DNA of 64,000 bases from assembly GCA_964486935.1 (NCBI GenBank), contig CAZAPG010000005.1:124001-188000 (forward strand), written 5' to 3'. Position 1 is the stretch's first letter. Each line of letters begins with the position of its first letter. The position numbers were made by a program, and so were the translations under genes. Source of the DNA: CAZAPG01 sp964486935. Its GTDB lineage: Bacteria; Chloroflexota; Anaerolineae; 4572-78; J111. Below, piece by piece: positions 41,403 through 49,942 of this stretch. Under the pieces are notes generated by a model that had not been told where the DNA came from, did not search any database, and saw only the letters and a program-made list of their open reading frames with translations.

Positions 41403-42788
41403 TTAGCCCTGCGCTAATGGTTCGCCCAGCAGGTGTCGCTGATAAACGTAATTGGCGTGAACCACCATGCCCGCGCTCCAGGTAAGCGGCGCTTCCGAGG
41501 TGTACCAAAATGTAGATAGATAGAGGCCATCCAGGGTGTAAACCTCGTGTACGGCGCCGTCTCTAACAATAACTCTGGCAATGCGATAGAGCAGCGTTTC
41601 GGCTTCGGCCAGGCGCTCCATTCTGGCCAGGGCAATAACGTGCCAGGCGCCCAACCATAGCCACGCATTTGAGGTGTGGTAATCGGGCAGGCCGCCCAGC
41701 CTGTTTTCAAGGGCAATATATTTGCGGGGGTAGGCCCGGTGAACTACCTGGGTGGGCACCGGGTTGGCCATATTAAATTCATTCATTTTATCTAAAATTG
41801 CGTGGGCCTGTTCCGGCGTGGTTAAATCCCAGGCAATGGCCAGCAAATTACCGCTGCTGCTTAAATTGTCAAACATCTGGTTGGTCACGTAGTAGCCCAA
41901 ATTAGGCTGCCAGAAGTGGCTGTTGATGGATTGTTTGAGTTGCCTGGCTTTGGTTTCAAAGCGAAGTTGGGCGTTGCTATCTCCCAACAGGCCGGCATAG
42001 CGAGTCAACTCGTGCAGAGCTTTCCAGTAGAGTACATTGGTGTATAAAACGCGGCCCCGGCGGGCAATGGTATCGGCCCAATCGGCAAAGGGAGCCTGAT
42101 GCAAAAGCCCGTCATCTTCCAGCGCGTGCGCTTCTAGCCAGGCGGCGGCCTGTTTGAGGGCCGGCCAGTGGGTTTGGGCAAAAGCCAGGTCGCCGGAGCG
42201 GTCGGCATAATTTAGGGCCGCTATAACCAGCAGGGCGTTGCCATCAAGAGAAATGGTGTTGTGGGCCGTAACATATTTGGGTTTAATTGGCGCGTGAATG
42301 GGCTGCTCTCGTTTGAATAGCGAGTGCAGATAGCGGTCAACAATATTGGTGGAGTGAACCTTTACCGGAAATTGCCCGGTAGGCCGCTGATAAAGCAAAA
42401 ACACTTCCAGGCACTCGCGGGTTGCTCTAAATTCTTCCAGTTCAAGCAGGCCAAAGCTGGCAAAGCCAAAATCACGCGCCCAGGGTTCTCTGAAATTGCG
42501 CAAGCCGGCGCACAACACCAGCCGTTCCAGACCGTTGGGCAGGCGGCGTTTTTCAATACCGGCCCGCAAATTGGCCGAGGCAATCAGCAGCGCCTTGTCT
42601 TCTATTTTTTGGTGGTTTTCTATATCCAGCGGGATAACAGAGGGCGCCAGAAAAGGTTGTCGAAACAGGCGCTGCAAATAACCGGCTGACTTCCAGAAAA
42701 AGTAGCCAAAAATTGCCCCAATAATTGAGCCTAAGCCAACCAAAAACCAGGGCCATAACTTTTTAGAGCGTTCGTTTTTTGAGGTCAT
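41403..42788 (-). CDS. Glucosidase-like (alpha/alpha)6-barrel protein (GDE C-terminal type)
   Basis: 461 residues. One membrane helix near the N-terminus (about 10-33), then an (alpha/alpha)6 barrel like the amylo-1,6-glucosidase/glycogen-debranching C-terminal domain: REPWARDFGFASFGLLELEEF, FPVKVHSTNIVDRYLHS and LGGLPDYHTSNAWLWLG. Hydrolysis of a glucan or trehalose-type sugar is possible. The Asp of WARD, a usual catalytic acid site in this clan, is present. ATG with AAAGG upstream chosen over one 9 codons earlier. First gene of the operon glucosidase-DUF2071-YihY. Confidence 0.75.
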   Translation of the reverse strand: MTSKNERSKKLWPWFLVGLGSIIGAIFGYFFWKSAGYLQRLFRQPFLAPSVIPLDIENHQKIEDKALLIASANLRAGIEKRRLPNGLERLVLCAGLRNFREPWARDFGFASFGLLELEEFRATRECLEVFLLYQRPTGQFPVKVHSTNIVDRYLHSLFKREQPIHAPIKPKYVTAHNTISLDGNALLVIAALNYADRSGDLAFAQTHWPALKQAAAWLEAHALEDDGLLHQAPFADWADTIARRGRVLYTNVLYWKALHELTRYAGLLGDSNAQLRFETKARQLKQSINSHFWQPNLGYYVTNQMFDNLSSSGNLLAIAWDLTTPEQAHAILDKMNEFNMANPVPTQVVHRAYPRKYIALENRLGGLPDYHTSNAWLWLGAWHVIALARMERLAEAETLLYRIARVIVRDGAVHEVYTLDGLYLSTFWYTSEAPLTWSAGMVVHANYVYQRHLLGEPLAQG

Positions 42789-42925
42789 ATTCAACCTTTC
42801 ATTCCCCAACGCCAAATTTTACGGTATCCGGCCAATATGCACAAGCTGAAAAGCCGGTTTGACATCCAAACAGGGTAGCAGTGTTTGATTAACTACGGCT
42901 GAAAGCAGCAAAATCAAATTGGTTG

Positions 42926-42954
42926 ATTACAGTCTGGCTAAATTCTGGTATAAT
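42926..42954 (+). promoter_or_regulatory. Predicted promoter of the PA14 gene
   Basis: ATTACA and TATAAT with a 17-base spacer, 35 bases before the TTG start. Confidence 0.5.
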
Positions 42955-42989
42955 AGAAGACATAATCTACCCCACAAAAGGACAAAAAT

Positions 42990-45167
42990 TTGCAAACGCC
43001 CAACGCATCGCCAGAACAACCGGAGACGCGCCGCAGTAACTCGCCAACATCCTCGCAACAGGGAGCCGCAACGTCGATGAGTCAAAATAAAAGTGCCGAG
43101 ACAACAGGCTGGTTCAATCGTTTACTGGAACACCCACTCCTGCCGGCGATTCTGGTAGTTGTATTCATTATGATGATTGCGCTGATTGGGCTGGTCATTT
43201 TCTTTACTATCAGAACAACCACCGGCGTAGCCACTGCGCCGCCCACTTCGCCGGTGCAGTTTGCCACCCCCACCAGCGCCCCGGATGCATCGGCCACGCC
43301 TGTTTCGGGCAGCCCATCCATTGCCTTACTGCCGGTGCAGGGCGAGTCGGGCACGCTGATTACCATCACCGGCAAAAACTGGTCGCCCAACGCCGAGGTG
43401 GTAATCCGGGTAGAAGCTCCCGGCGGCGGCCAGCAGGTGCAGCCCCTGTTTGCCAACACCAGAGCCGCCGGCGATGGCAGCTTTTTGGTTTCGTTTATTT
43501 TGCCGGCCAATTCCGGCTGGTCTAACCTGAGCAGCGCCCTGGTTACGGCCGAAACCGCCGGCGCCGGCCAGCGCGTGTCGGCCGAGTTCAGCATTATTGC
43601 GCCGGTTGATACGCCTTCGCCGGCGGCAACCACCCCGCCGGCCCCGCCTACCGGCCAAACCCCTGCCGGCCCCACCCCAACGCCCACCACCCGCTATGTT
43701 CCTTCGCCGGGGCAATGGTCTGCCGAATATTACGCCAACCCCAATTTTGCCGGCGCGCCGGCGCTGGTGCGCAACGAGTTGAGCGTTGATTTTGACTGGG
43801 GGTTTGGCGCGCCCGCACCCGATTTGCCGGTTGATAATTTTTCGGCCCGCTTTACCCGCCGAATTGACCTTGACGTGGCCGTTTACCGGTTTCATCTTTT
43901 TGCCGATGATGGCGCGCGCCTGTGGATAAATGATGAGTTGATTATTGACGAATGGTACGCCAGCGCCCCGCGAGAACTGGTGGCCGACGTGCCCCTTTCC
44001 TATGCCGGTTTGCACGATGTGCGCATAGAATACGCCAGTTTTTCCAACGTGGCCGTCATCAGGTTTTGGTGGGAAAGAGTTACCGGCGGCCCGCCGCCGC
44101 CGCCACCCTATTATAGCTGGCGCGGCGCTTACTGGCCTAACGTTGACCTGTTTGGCGACCCCTCGCTGGTGCGAGAAGACCCCGCCATTAACTTTGATTG
44201 GGGTAGCGGCCCGCCCGCGCTGGGCTTGCCCGCCAACAACTACTCGGTGCGCTGGGACCGGCTGGTAGATTTTGAACCGGCCAACTATCGCTTTTATCTG
44301 ACGGTTAACGACGGGGCGCGCCTGTGGGTAGACGGGCAGATTATTATTGACGAATGGCGCGACGGCGACACCCGCGAAGTAACCCGCGATATTGCCCTGT
44401 CTGGCGGCACGCACGAATTGCGGGTAGAATTTTACAAACGCGCCGGCAATGGCGTAATCAGGGTGCGTTGGGAAAAAGCGGCCCCGCCCACCGACACGCC
44501 AACGCCAATTGCCACCTTTCCCGATTGGCGCGGCGAGTACTGGTCGAACCCCAATCTAACCGGCGCGTCGGCGCGAACCCGCAACGACCCGTCCATTAAC
44601 TTTAACTGGGGCTTTGGCTCGCCCGATTCGGCCCTGCCCAACGATAACTTCTCCGCGCGCTGGACGCGCTCATTTGTTTTTGAAAATGGGCTGTATCGCT
44701 TTACCGCCGAGTTTAACGATGGCATGCGTTTTTATCTGGATGGCAGCCTGGTATTTAACGAGTGGTCCGACTCGCCCACCGCGCGCACCCGCACCTTTGA
44801 TTTGAACCTGAATGGCCGCCACTGGCTGCAAGTTGAACATTACGACCGCACCGGCGAAGCCGTGGCCCGCTTTCGCTGGGAGCAATTTACGCCAACGCCC
44901 ACCTCAACCTTTACGGTAACGCCCACCCCATCGGCCACTGCTACCGGCACGCCCACGGTCACGCTCACCCCCACCCCGTCGGCCACGCCTACGGCCACCA
45001 CCTCGCCCACCGCGCCGCCAACCAACACGCCCACGCCTACCGGCACCCTTACTCCAACACCCACGCCAACCGGCACGTTGACTCCAACAATCACGCCTAC
45101 AGGTTCAACTACGGCAGAACCAACCGGGTCGATTACCCCATCATCCACTACTACCGAAACGCCATGA
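42990..45167 (+). CDS. Cell-surface protein with three PA14 domains
   Basis: 725 residues. The N-terminal cytoplasmic part is followed by a membrane helix (about 50-74, LPAILVVVFIMMIALIGLVIFF). An Ig/IPT-like domain (about 105-200) and a Thr/Pro linker follow, then three PA14 domains (about 240-365, 374-500 and 509-630; each with W..EYY/YWxNxxLxG and a RxDGxRLWIDxxxIIDEW-like core), and a Pro/Thr tail to the end. PA14 binds carbohydrates. The start is TTG with AAAGGACA upstream; ATG at codon 30 is possible. The DnaJ-TPR gene overlaps its stop by 4 bases. Confidence 0.85.
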   Translation: MQTPNASPEQPETRRSNSPTSSQQGAATSMSQNKSAETTGWFNRLLEHPLLPAILVVVFIMMIALIGLVIFFTIRTTTGVATAPPTSPVQFATPTSAPDASATPVSGSPSIALLPVQGESGTLITITGKNWSPNAEVVIRVEAPGGGQQVQPLFANTRAAGDGSFLVSFILPANSGWSNLSSALVTAETAGAGQRVSAEFSIIAPVDTPSPAATTPPAPPTGQTPAGPTPTPTTRYVPSPGQWSAEYYANPNFAGAPALVRNELSVDFDWGFGAPAPDLPVDNFSARFTRRIDLDVAVYRFHLFADDGARLWINDELIIDEWYASAPRELVADVPLSYAGLHDVRIEYASFSNVAVIRFWWERVTGGPPPPPPYYSWRGAYWPNVDLFGDPSLVREDPAINFDWGSGPPALGLPANNYSVRWDRLVDFEPANYRFYLTVNDGARLWVDGQIIIDEWRDGDTREVTRDIALSGGTHELRVEFYKRAGNGVIRVRWEKAAPPTDTPTPIATFPDWRGEYWSNPNLTGASARTRNDPSINFNWGFGSPDSALPNDNFSARWTRSFVFENGLYRFTAEFNDGMRFYLDGSLVFNEWSDSPTARTRTFDLNLNGRHWLQVEHYDRTGEAVARFRWEQFTPTPTSTFTVTPTPSATATGTPTVTLTPTPSATPTATTSPTAPPTNTPTPTGTLTPTPTPTGTLTPTITPTGSTTAEPTGSITPSSTTTETP

Positions 45168-45730
45168 ACGGGCTAACCAATATGTCGAACAGTAAATATT
45201 ACCAGATTTTAGGGCTGCCCCCCAACGCCTCGCCCCGGCGCATCAAGGAGCAGTATCGCAAGCTGGCCAAAACCTACCACCCTGACCGGCTGACCGACCC
45301 GGCAGAAAGAGCCAGGTTTGAAGAAAAATTCAAAGAAATCAACGAAGCCTACACAGCCCTGGCCGAAATTGTCAAAAGGGCCAACCTTTCGCCCAAAGAG
45401 CGCAAACTGGATTTTCTGTACCAGCAGGCCATAGAACTGTTCGGCCAGAATAAATTCTCAAAAGCCATGGTCGTCTTTAACGAGATTCTGGCCATCGACT
45501 CAACCTACCAGGATGCGCTGACCCTGCTGCAAGAGTGTCGCCGTAAACACAAGCGGCTGGCCGCCCTTTACGCCAGGGCCGACGCCCTCTATCGCCAGAA
45601 AAAATGGCCCGAGGCCGCCGCCGGCTTTGAAGCGGTGTTAAAAGATGACCCCAACTACAAAGACGCCGCCAAAAAGCTAAAACGGGCCAGGCGCGAACAA
45701 CTCATGACCGATTTTATGAGCCAATATTGA
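45164..45730 (+). CDS. J-domain protein with TPR repeats
   Basis: 188 residues. J domain (about 10-75) with HPD in KLAKTYHPDRLT and the YYQILGLPPNAS opening, then two or three TPR-like helices (KRANLS.., LYQQAIELFGQNKFSKAMVVF, LYARADALYRQKKWPEAAAGF). A co-chaperone for a Hsp70, probably cytoplasmic. The ATG overlaps the TGA of the PA14 gene, so translation is coupled; a second ATG 6 codons later is a possible start. Followed by a bidirectional terminator. Confidence 0.88.
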   Translation: MNGLTNMSNSKYYQILGLPPNASPRRIKEQYRKLAKTYHPDRLTDPAERARFEEKFKEINEAYTALAEIVKRANLSPKERKLDFLYQQAIELFGQNKFSKAMVVFNEILAIDSTYQDALTLLQECRRKHKRLAALYARADALYRQKKWPEAAAGFEAVLKDDPNYKDAAKKLKRARREQLMTDFMSQY

Positions 45731-45741
45731 CCGGTCAAAAT

Positions 45742-45775
45742 AAAAAAGACCACCCGCCAAAGGATGGTCTTTTTT
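45742..45775 (+). terminator. Bidirectional intrinsic terminator
   Basis: AAAAAAGACCA / TGGTCTTTTTT stem between the convergent DnaJ-TPR and deaminase genes. Confidence 0.85.
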
Positions 45776-45792
45776 GTTGCAATTAAGCCGGG

Positions 45793-46233
45793 TTACACCC
45801 CAATATCTTCGTTCCACAACTCCGGTTTGGCGGCGATAAACTCTTCCATCAGCCGGATACATTCCGGGTCGTTCAAAATAACCAGTTCGACCCCCTGCGA
45901 GCGGACGTAATCTTCCGGCCCCTGAAAGGTTTTGTTCTCGCCAATCACAATTTTAGGGATTTTGTAAAGCAGCGCCGTGCCGCTGCACATATCGCACGGC
46001 GAGAGGGTAGAGTAGAGCGTTGCCCGCTGATAATCTTTGGCCGTGAGCCTGCCGGCATTTTCCAGGCAATCCATCTCGGCGTGCAGAATGGCGCTGCCCT
46101 TTTGCACCCGCTGATTGTGACCTCGCCCCACAATTTTACCATCAATCACCAACACCGAGCCGATGGGAATGCCGCCCTCGGCCAGCCCCTTTTTGGCTTC
46201 TTCAATGGCTGCCTGCATGAATTGGTCTGTCAA
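45793..46233 (-). CDS. Cytosine deaminase, yeast Fcy1 type
   Basis: 146 residues. Zinc site His51/Glu53 in LHAEMDCLENAGRL and Cys80/Cys83 in SPCDMC. The same words as in yeast Fcy1 recur: GRGHNQRVQKGSA, LENAGRL, TLSPCDMC, GEN..F and a tail ending in W-x-EDIG. The small monomer size fits the CDA fold, not the large bacterial CodA. Converts cytosine to uracil, perhaps also related bases. Last gene of the BMP importer operon, 87 bases after the last permease, so imported cytosine or nucleoside is the likely feed. Confidence 0.9.
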   Translation of the reverse strand: MTDQFMQAAIEEAKKGLAEGGIPIGSVLVIDGKIVGRGHNQRVQKGSAILHAEMDCLENAGRLTAKDYQRATLYSTLSPCDMCSGTALLYKIPKIVIGENKTFQGPEDYVRSQGVELVILNDPECIRLMEEFIAAKPELWNEDIGV

Positions 46234-46320
46234 TGTGTCCTCCCGCTTTAAACTATTATTCTGTAGAAATTAACCCTGTCCACCTGGTAATCATAAAGCT
46301 CAATCAATCACCATTTTCCC

Positions 46321-47271
46321 CTATTCCCGCCGGTAGGGCTTTAAATACGCGCCGGGGTAGGCCGCGTTTCTGCCGGCAATGGCCAGGGCAATGATGGTGA
46401 CAATGTAGGGCAGTGCCAGAAAAAATTCAAAGGGCACTTGCTCCAGGCCCATTGTTTGCAGCCGCAGTTGCAGAGCAAACACTCCGCCAAAGAGCAGCGC
46501 CCCCCACATGGCCCGGATGGGGTCCCATTTGGCAAAAATAACCAGGGCAATGCACACCCAGCCCCGCCCGGCAATAATGCCCGGCGAAAAGGCCCCCAAC
46601 TGCGCCAGCGAGAGAAATGCGCCGCCAACGGCCATCAGCGCGCCGCCAATGGCCAGGGCCAGATAGCGCGTTTTGAAGACGCTCACCCCGGCGGCATCGG
46701 CGGCTTCGGGGTTTTCGCCCACGGCGCGAAGCTGCAAACCAAAACTGGTGCGGTACAAAAACCACCAGCCCAGCGGGATAATCAAAATGAAAGCAATATA
46801 GGTTAGAAGATATTGCCTGAAAATTGGCCCCAAAACCGGCAGGTCGCCAAAAATAGAATACTGCTCAAAGGGATTGACCCGGGGCAGCACCGAACTTTCG
46901 CCAAAAACCAGTCTAAAGCCAAACAGCGATAAGCCAATACTCAGCAGGGTAATCCCCAGCCCGGAAACGTGCTGGTTAACCCCCAGCGTTACGCTGAAAA
47001 AGCCCATCAGCAGGCCCATTAAAATACCAGAGAAAATTGCCGCCAGCAGCCCCAACCACAGGTAGCCGCCAAACCCGGCGGCGTTAGCCTGAAACGCCAC
47101 GGCAAAGCCCACAAACGCGCCCAAAAACATTATCCCCTCGATGCCCAGGTTCAGAATACCGGCGCGCTCGGTGTATACCTCGCCGATGGTGGCGAAGATG
47201 AGCGGCGTTGCCACGCGCAACGTAGCCCCGATGAGGCCCACTAAAAAGGTAACAAATAAGGCCACATCCAT
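46321..47271 (-). CDS. Nucleoside ABC importer permease 2 (BmpC/NupQ type)
   Basis: 316 residues, about eight membrane segments, BPD_transp_2 family (NLGIEGIMFLGAFVGFAVAFQ, ADAAGVSVFKTRYLALAIGG). The NupQ/YufQ type works with NupP and a BMP lipoprotein to import purine and pyrimidine nucleosides. Its start overlaps the stop of the preceding permease by one base (TGATG). Together with the ATPase and BMP protein forms a complete importer. Confidence 0.92.
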   Translation of the reverse strand: MDVALFVTFLVGLIGATLRVATPLIFATIGEVYTERAGILNLGIEGIMFLGAFVGFAVAFQANAAGFGGYLWLGLLAAIFSGILMGLLMGFFSVTLGVNQHVSGLGITLLSIGLSLFGFRLVFGESSVLPRVNPFEQYSIFGDLPVLGPIFRQYLLTYIAFILIIPLGWWFLYRTSFGLQLRAVGENPEAADAAGVSVFKTRYLALAIGGALMAVGGAFLSLAQLGAFSPGIIAGRGWVCIALVIFAKWDPIRAMWGALLFGGVFALQLRLQTMGLEQVPFEFFLALPYIVTIIALAIAGRNAAYPGAYLKPYRRE

Positions 47272-48335
47272 CAGGCTGACTCCCGGCGGCGGATAATGCG
47301 ATAGCGTTGCAACAATAGCATACCCAGTGTGACCAGCAGCAACGCGGCCTGAATCACATCGCCCAGGTAGGCCGGCACCCCCAGCGCCCGGCTAACCGTT
47401 TGCGAGCCGGTGTCGATGAGTCCAATAAACAGCGCGGCCAGCGCCACCCCCCAGGCATTGAGCGTGCCCAGCGTGGCAATAATAATGCCGGTGTAGCCAT
47501 ACCCCGGCGAGATGGCGTCAATCAGGTGGTAGTGAATACCGGCCACCTCGCTTACGCCGGCCAGCCCGGCAATACCGCCGCTTATCAGGGCCGCAGACAG
47601 CATAGTTCGCTCTACGTTGATACCGGCAAAGCGGGCGGCCTGCGCGCCCAGCCCCACTGCCCGCATCCGCAGGCCAAAGGAGGTTCTGGTAAAGACAAAC
47701 CAGAGCGCAATGATAATGACAACGGCCAGAATAAAGCCCAAATGTAACCGGGAGCGGGGAATAAGTTTGGGAAAGATAGCCGCCGGCGCAATCTCTGGCG
47801 ATTGGGGCCATTGGGAGATGGGGTTGCGCCAGGGGCCGTTTAGCAGCGCGCTGACAATAAAGAGCGCCACCGAGTTGAGCAGCAGGGTTGTGACCACCTC
47901 GTCAATGGCCAGTTTGACCTTCATCAGCGCGGGCGCCAGCGCCCACAGCATCCCGGCCAAAAAGCCGCCAATAATCATCAGCGGCAGGGCAACCCAGGGC
48001 GACACGTTGTGCATTTGAATGCCAATGGCCGTGGCTGCCGTTGCGCCGGCGTAAAGCTGGCCTTCTGCGCCAATATTCCAGAAGCCGCCAATAAAGGCAA
48101 AGGTTACTGCCGCGCCGGTTAGCAGCAGCGGCGTAGATTTTACCAGCACCTCGATGGCGCTGACCCGGCTGGATAGCGGGTCGACCAGAAAGTAGTAATA
48201 GGCTGCCAGCGGATTGGCGTCTACCAAAACCACCAGGATTGAGGTAATTAAAAAGGTAAAAATGACTGCAAAAACGGGGATGAGCGGTCGCATCCACACC
48301 GGCGCCGAAGCGCGTTCAAGCCTGAATCCTAACAT
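47271..48335 (-). CDS. Nucleoside ABC importer permease 1 (BmpB/NupP type)
   Basis: 354 residues, about ten hydrophobic segments, BPD_transp_2 family. Motifs: FAFIGGFWNIGAEGQLYAGA and VGLGAQAARFAGINVERTM. NupP/YufP partner of the second permease. The stop overlaps its downstream neighbour's ATG by one base. Substrate inferred to be nucleosides from the BMP protein and the deaminase in the operon. Confidence 0.92.
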   Translation of the reverse strand: MLGFRLERASAPVWMRPLIPVFAVIFTFLITSILVVLVDANPLAAYYYFLVDPLSSRVSAIEVLVKSTPLLLTGAAVTFAFIGGFWNIGAEGQLYAGATAATAIGIQMHNVSPWVALPLMIIGGFLAGMLWALAPALMKVKLAIDEVVTTLLLNSVALFIVSALLNGPWRNPISQWPQSPEIAPAAIFPKLIPRSRLHLGFILAVVIIIALWFVFTRTSFGLRMRAVGLGAQAARFAGINVERTMLSAALISGGIAGLAGVSEVAGIHYHLIDAISPGYGYTGIIIATLGTLNAWGVALAALFIGLIDTGSQTVSRALGVPAYLGDVIQAALLLVTLGMLLLQRYRIIRRRESA

Positions 48336-48342
48336 AATTTCC

Positions 48343-49842
48343 TTACCCCCTTACCCCGGACATTAGTAACCCTAGCTGTTCTACATTAGCTTGCCCGGCG
48401 GGTAAAATGCCCATAATCTCGCCCTCGTAAATTACGGCGATTCTATCGGACAGTTCCAAAATCTCGTCCAAATCCTCAGAAATTAGCAGAATAGCCGCGC
48501 CCTTATCGCGCTGCTCCAGTAATTTGCTGCGGACATATTCGGTAGCGCCAACATCCAGGCCGCGGGTGGGCTGGGCCACGATAATTACCCTGGGGTTGCG
48601 CTCGATAACGCGAGCCAGAATCACCTTTTGCATGTTGCCGCCAGACAGGGTACGAATTTTATCGCCCGGCGAGGCTTTAATCTGGTATGCCTTAATCAAT
48701 CGTTCGGCGTGCTCCCGAATATGGCCATAATCCAGCATACCGTTTTTAACAAATTCATCCAGATGCTCCAGGGCCATGTTTTGGGCCACGCTCAATTCAA
48801 CCACCACGCTTTCGTGCCGGTCTTCGGGAATGCGCCCTACGCCGGCGGCCATAATTTTGGCCGACCCGGCATTGGTCACATCCTGCCCGTCTACCAAAAA
48901 TTGCCCGGCAATAGAGTTACGCGTGCCATCTAACACCTGGGCCAGTTCGGTTTGCCCATTGCCCGACACGCCGGCCAGCCCCAAAATCTCCCCTGCGGCC
49001 ACATCCAGAGTGATGTTCTTAACGGCGGTAAGGCCCTTGTTATCCAGCGCGGCAATATTTTGTAATTGCAGTACCGTGCCGTTGCCGGCAGATACGCCAA
49101 CTTTGGCCAGGCCAATGGTTTCTCGGCCCACCATCATGCGGGCCAGTTCTGCCTGGGTAGTCTTTTTTGTTTCCACCGTGCCGGCCACTTTGCCCGCCCG
49201 CAAAACGGTGACATGGTTGGTAATGGTCATTACCTCGTTGAGTTTGTGGCTGATAAAAATTACCGATAGCCCATCTTGCTGCAAATATTGCAGGCTTTCA
49301 AATAATTGCTCAACTTCCTGGGGAACCAATACGGCCGTTGGCTCATCTAAAATAAGCACTCTGGCGTTACGGTAGAGCGCCTTTAGAATCTCTACCCGCT
49401 GCCGCTGCCCCACCGATAAATCTTTTACCAGCGCTTTGGGGTTAACCGGTATCCCATATTTTTCAGAGGCGGCGGCCACTTTTTGGTGGGCCGCCTCTAA
49501 ATCCAGCCGAAAGGAGTCGGTATAGCCCAGCACAATATTCTCGGTCACGGTCAGGGGCGGCACCAGCGCAAAATGCTGCGTAACCATGCCAATGCCCAGG
49601 GCAATGGCATCTTTGGGAGATTTGATTTCGGCGGGTTGGCCGTTAACCAGTATCTCGCCTTCGTCGGCGTGGTAAAGGCCGTAAAGAATACGCATCAGCG
49701 TGGTTTTGCCGGCGCCATTTTCACCCAGCAGGGCGTGAATTTCGCCCCGGCGCAGGGCAAAATCAACGCTATCGCTGGCAACCAAATCGCCAAAGCGTTT
49801 GTAGATATGCCGCATTTCGATGGCGGTGGTAGAGTTACTCAC
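48343..49842 (-). CDS. Nucleoside ABC importer ATPase (NupO type, two NBDs)
   Basis: 499 residues with two nucleotide-binding domains. NBD1: Walker A GENGAGKTT, signature LSVGQRQRVEI, Walker B VLILDEPTA. NBD2: Walker A degenerate (GVSGNGQTE), signature LSGGNMQKVILAR, final VAQPTRGLD. This double-NBD order is the NupO/RbsA kind. The start used is GTG with AAGGA 6 bases upstream; a frame open 30 codons further would pass through the intergenic 7-bp repeat region and lacks a site. Follows the BMP lipoprotein. Confidence 0.92.
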   Translation of the reverse strand: MSNSTTAIEMRHIYKRFGDLVASDSVDFALRRGEIHALLGENGAGKTTLMRILYGLYHADEGEILVNGQPAEIKSPKDAIALGIGMVTQHFALVPPLTVTENIVLGYTDSFRLDLEAAHQKVAAASEKYGIPVNPKALVKDLSVGQRQRVEILKALYRNARVLILDEPTAVLVPQEVEQLFESLQYLQQDGLSVIFISHKLNEVMTITNHVTVLRAGKVAGTVETKKTTQAELARMMVGRETIGLAKVGVSAGNGTVLQLQNIAALDNKGLTAVKNITLDVAAGEILGLAGVSGNGQTELAQVLDGTRNSIAGQFLVDGQDVTNAGSAKIMAAGVGRIPEDRHESVVVELSVAQNMALEHLDEFVKNGMLDYGHIREHAERLIKAYQIKASPGDKIRTLSGGNMQKVILARVIERNPRVIIVAQPTRGLDVGATEYVRSKLLEQRDKGAAILLISEDLDEILELSDRIAVIYEGEIMGILPAGQANVEQLGLLMSGVRG

Positions 49843-49863
49843 AGGCAATCCTTGTAACTGACT

Positions 49864-49931
49864 GCCGGCGGTTGACCGCTGACCACCGGGCAAGCAATTT
49901 GCCGTCGGCGGTCGGCGGTCGGTTGCCGGCA
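49864..49931. repeat. Degenerate 7-bp tandem repeats (GTCGGCG and GTTGACC types)
   Basis: GTCGGCG GTCGGCG GTCGGTT GCCGGCA at 49904-49931, with similar 7-base words (GCCGGCG, GTTGACC, GCTGACC, ACCGGGC) at 49864-49891. Lies between the BMP and ATPase genes. Confidence 0.65.
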
Positions 49932-49942
49932 ATCAGCTTTTA

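Noticed and set aside
43326..44414. Long open frame antisense to the PA14 gene (362 codons)
   Set aside because: Low-complexity product generated by the GC-skewed PA14 coding sequence; the PA14 repeats on the plus strand are clearly the real product.
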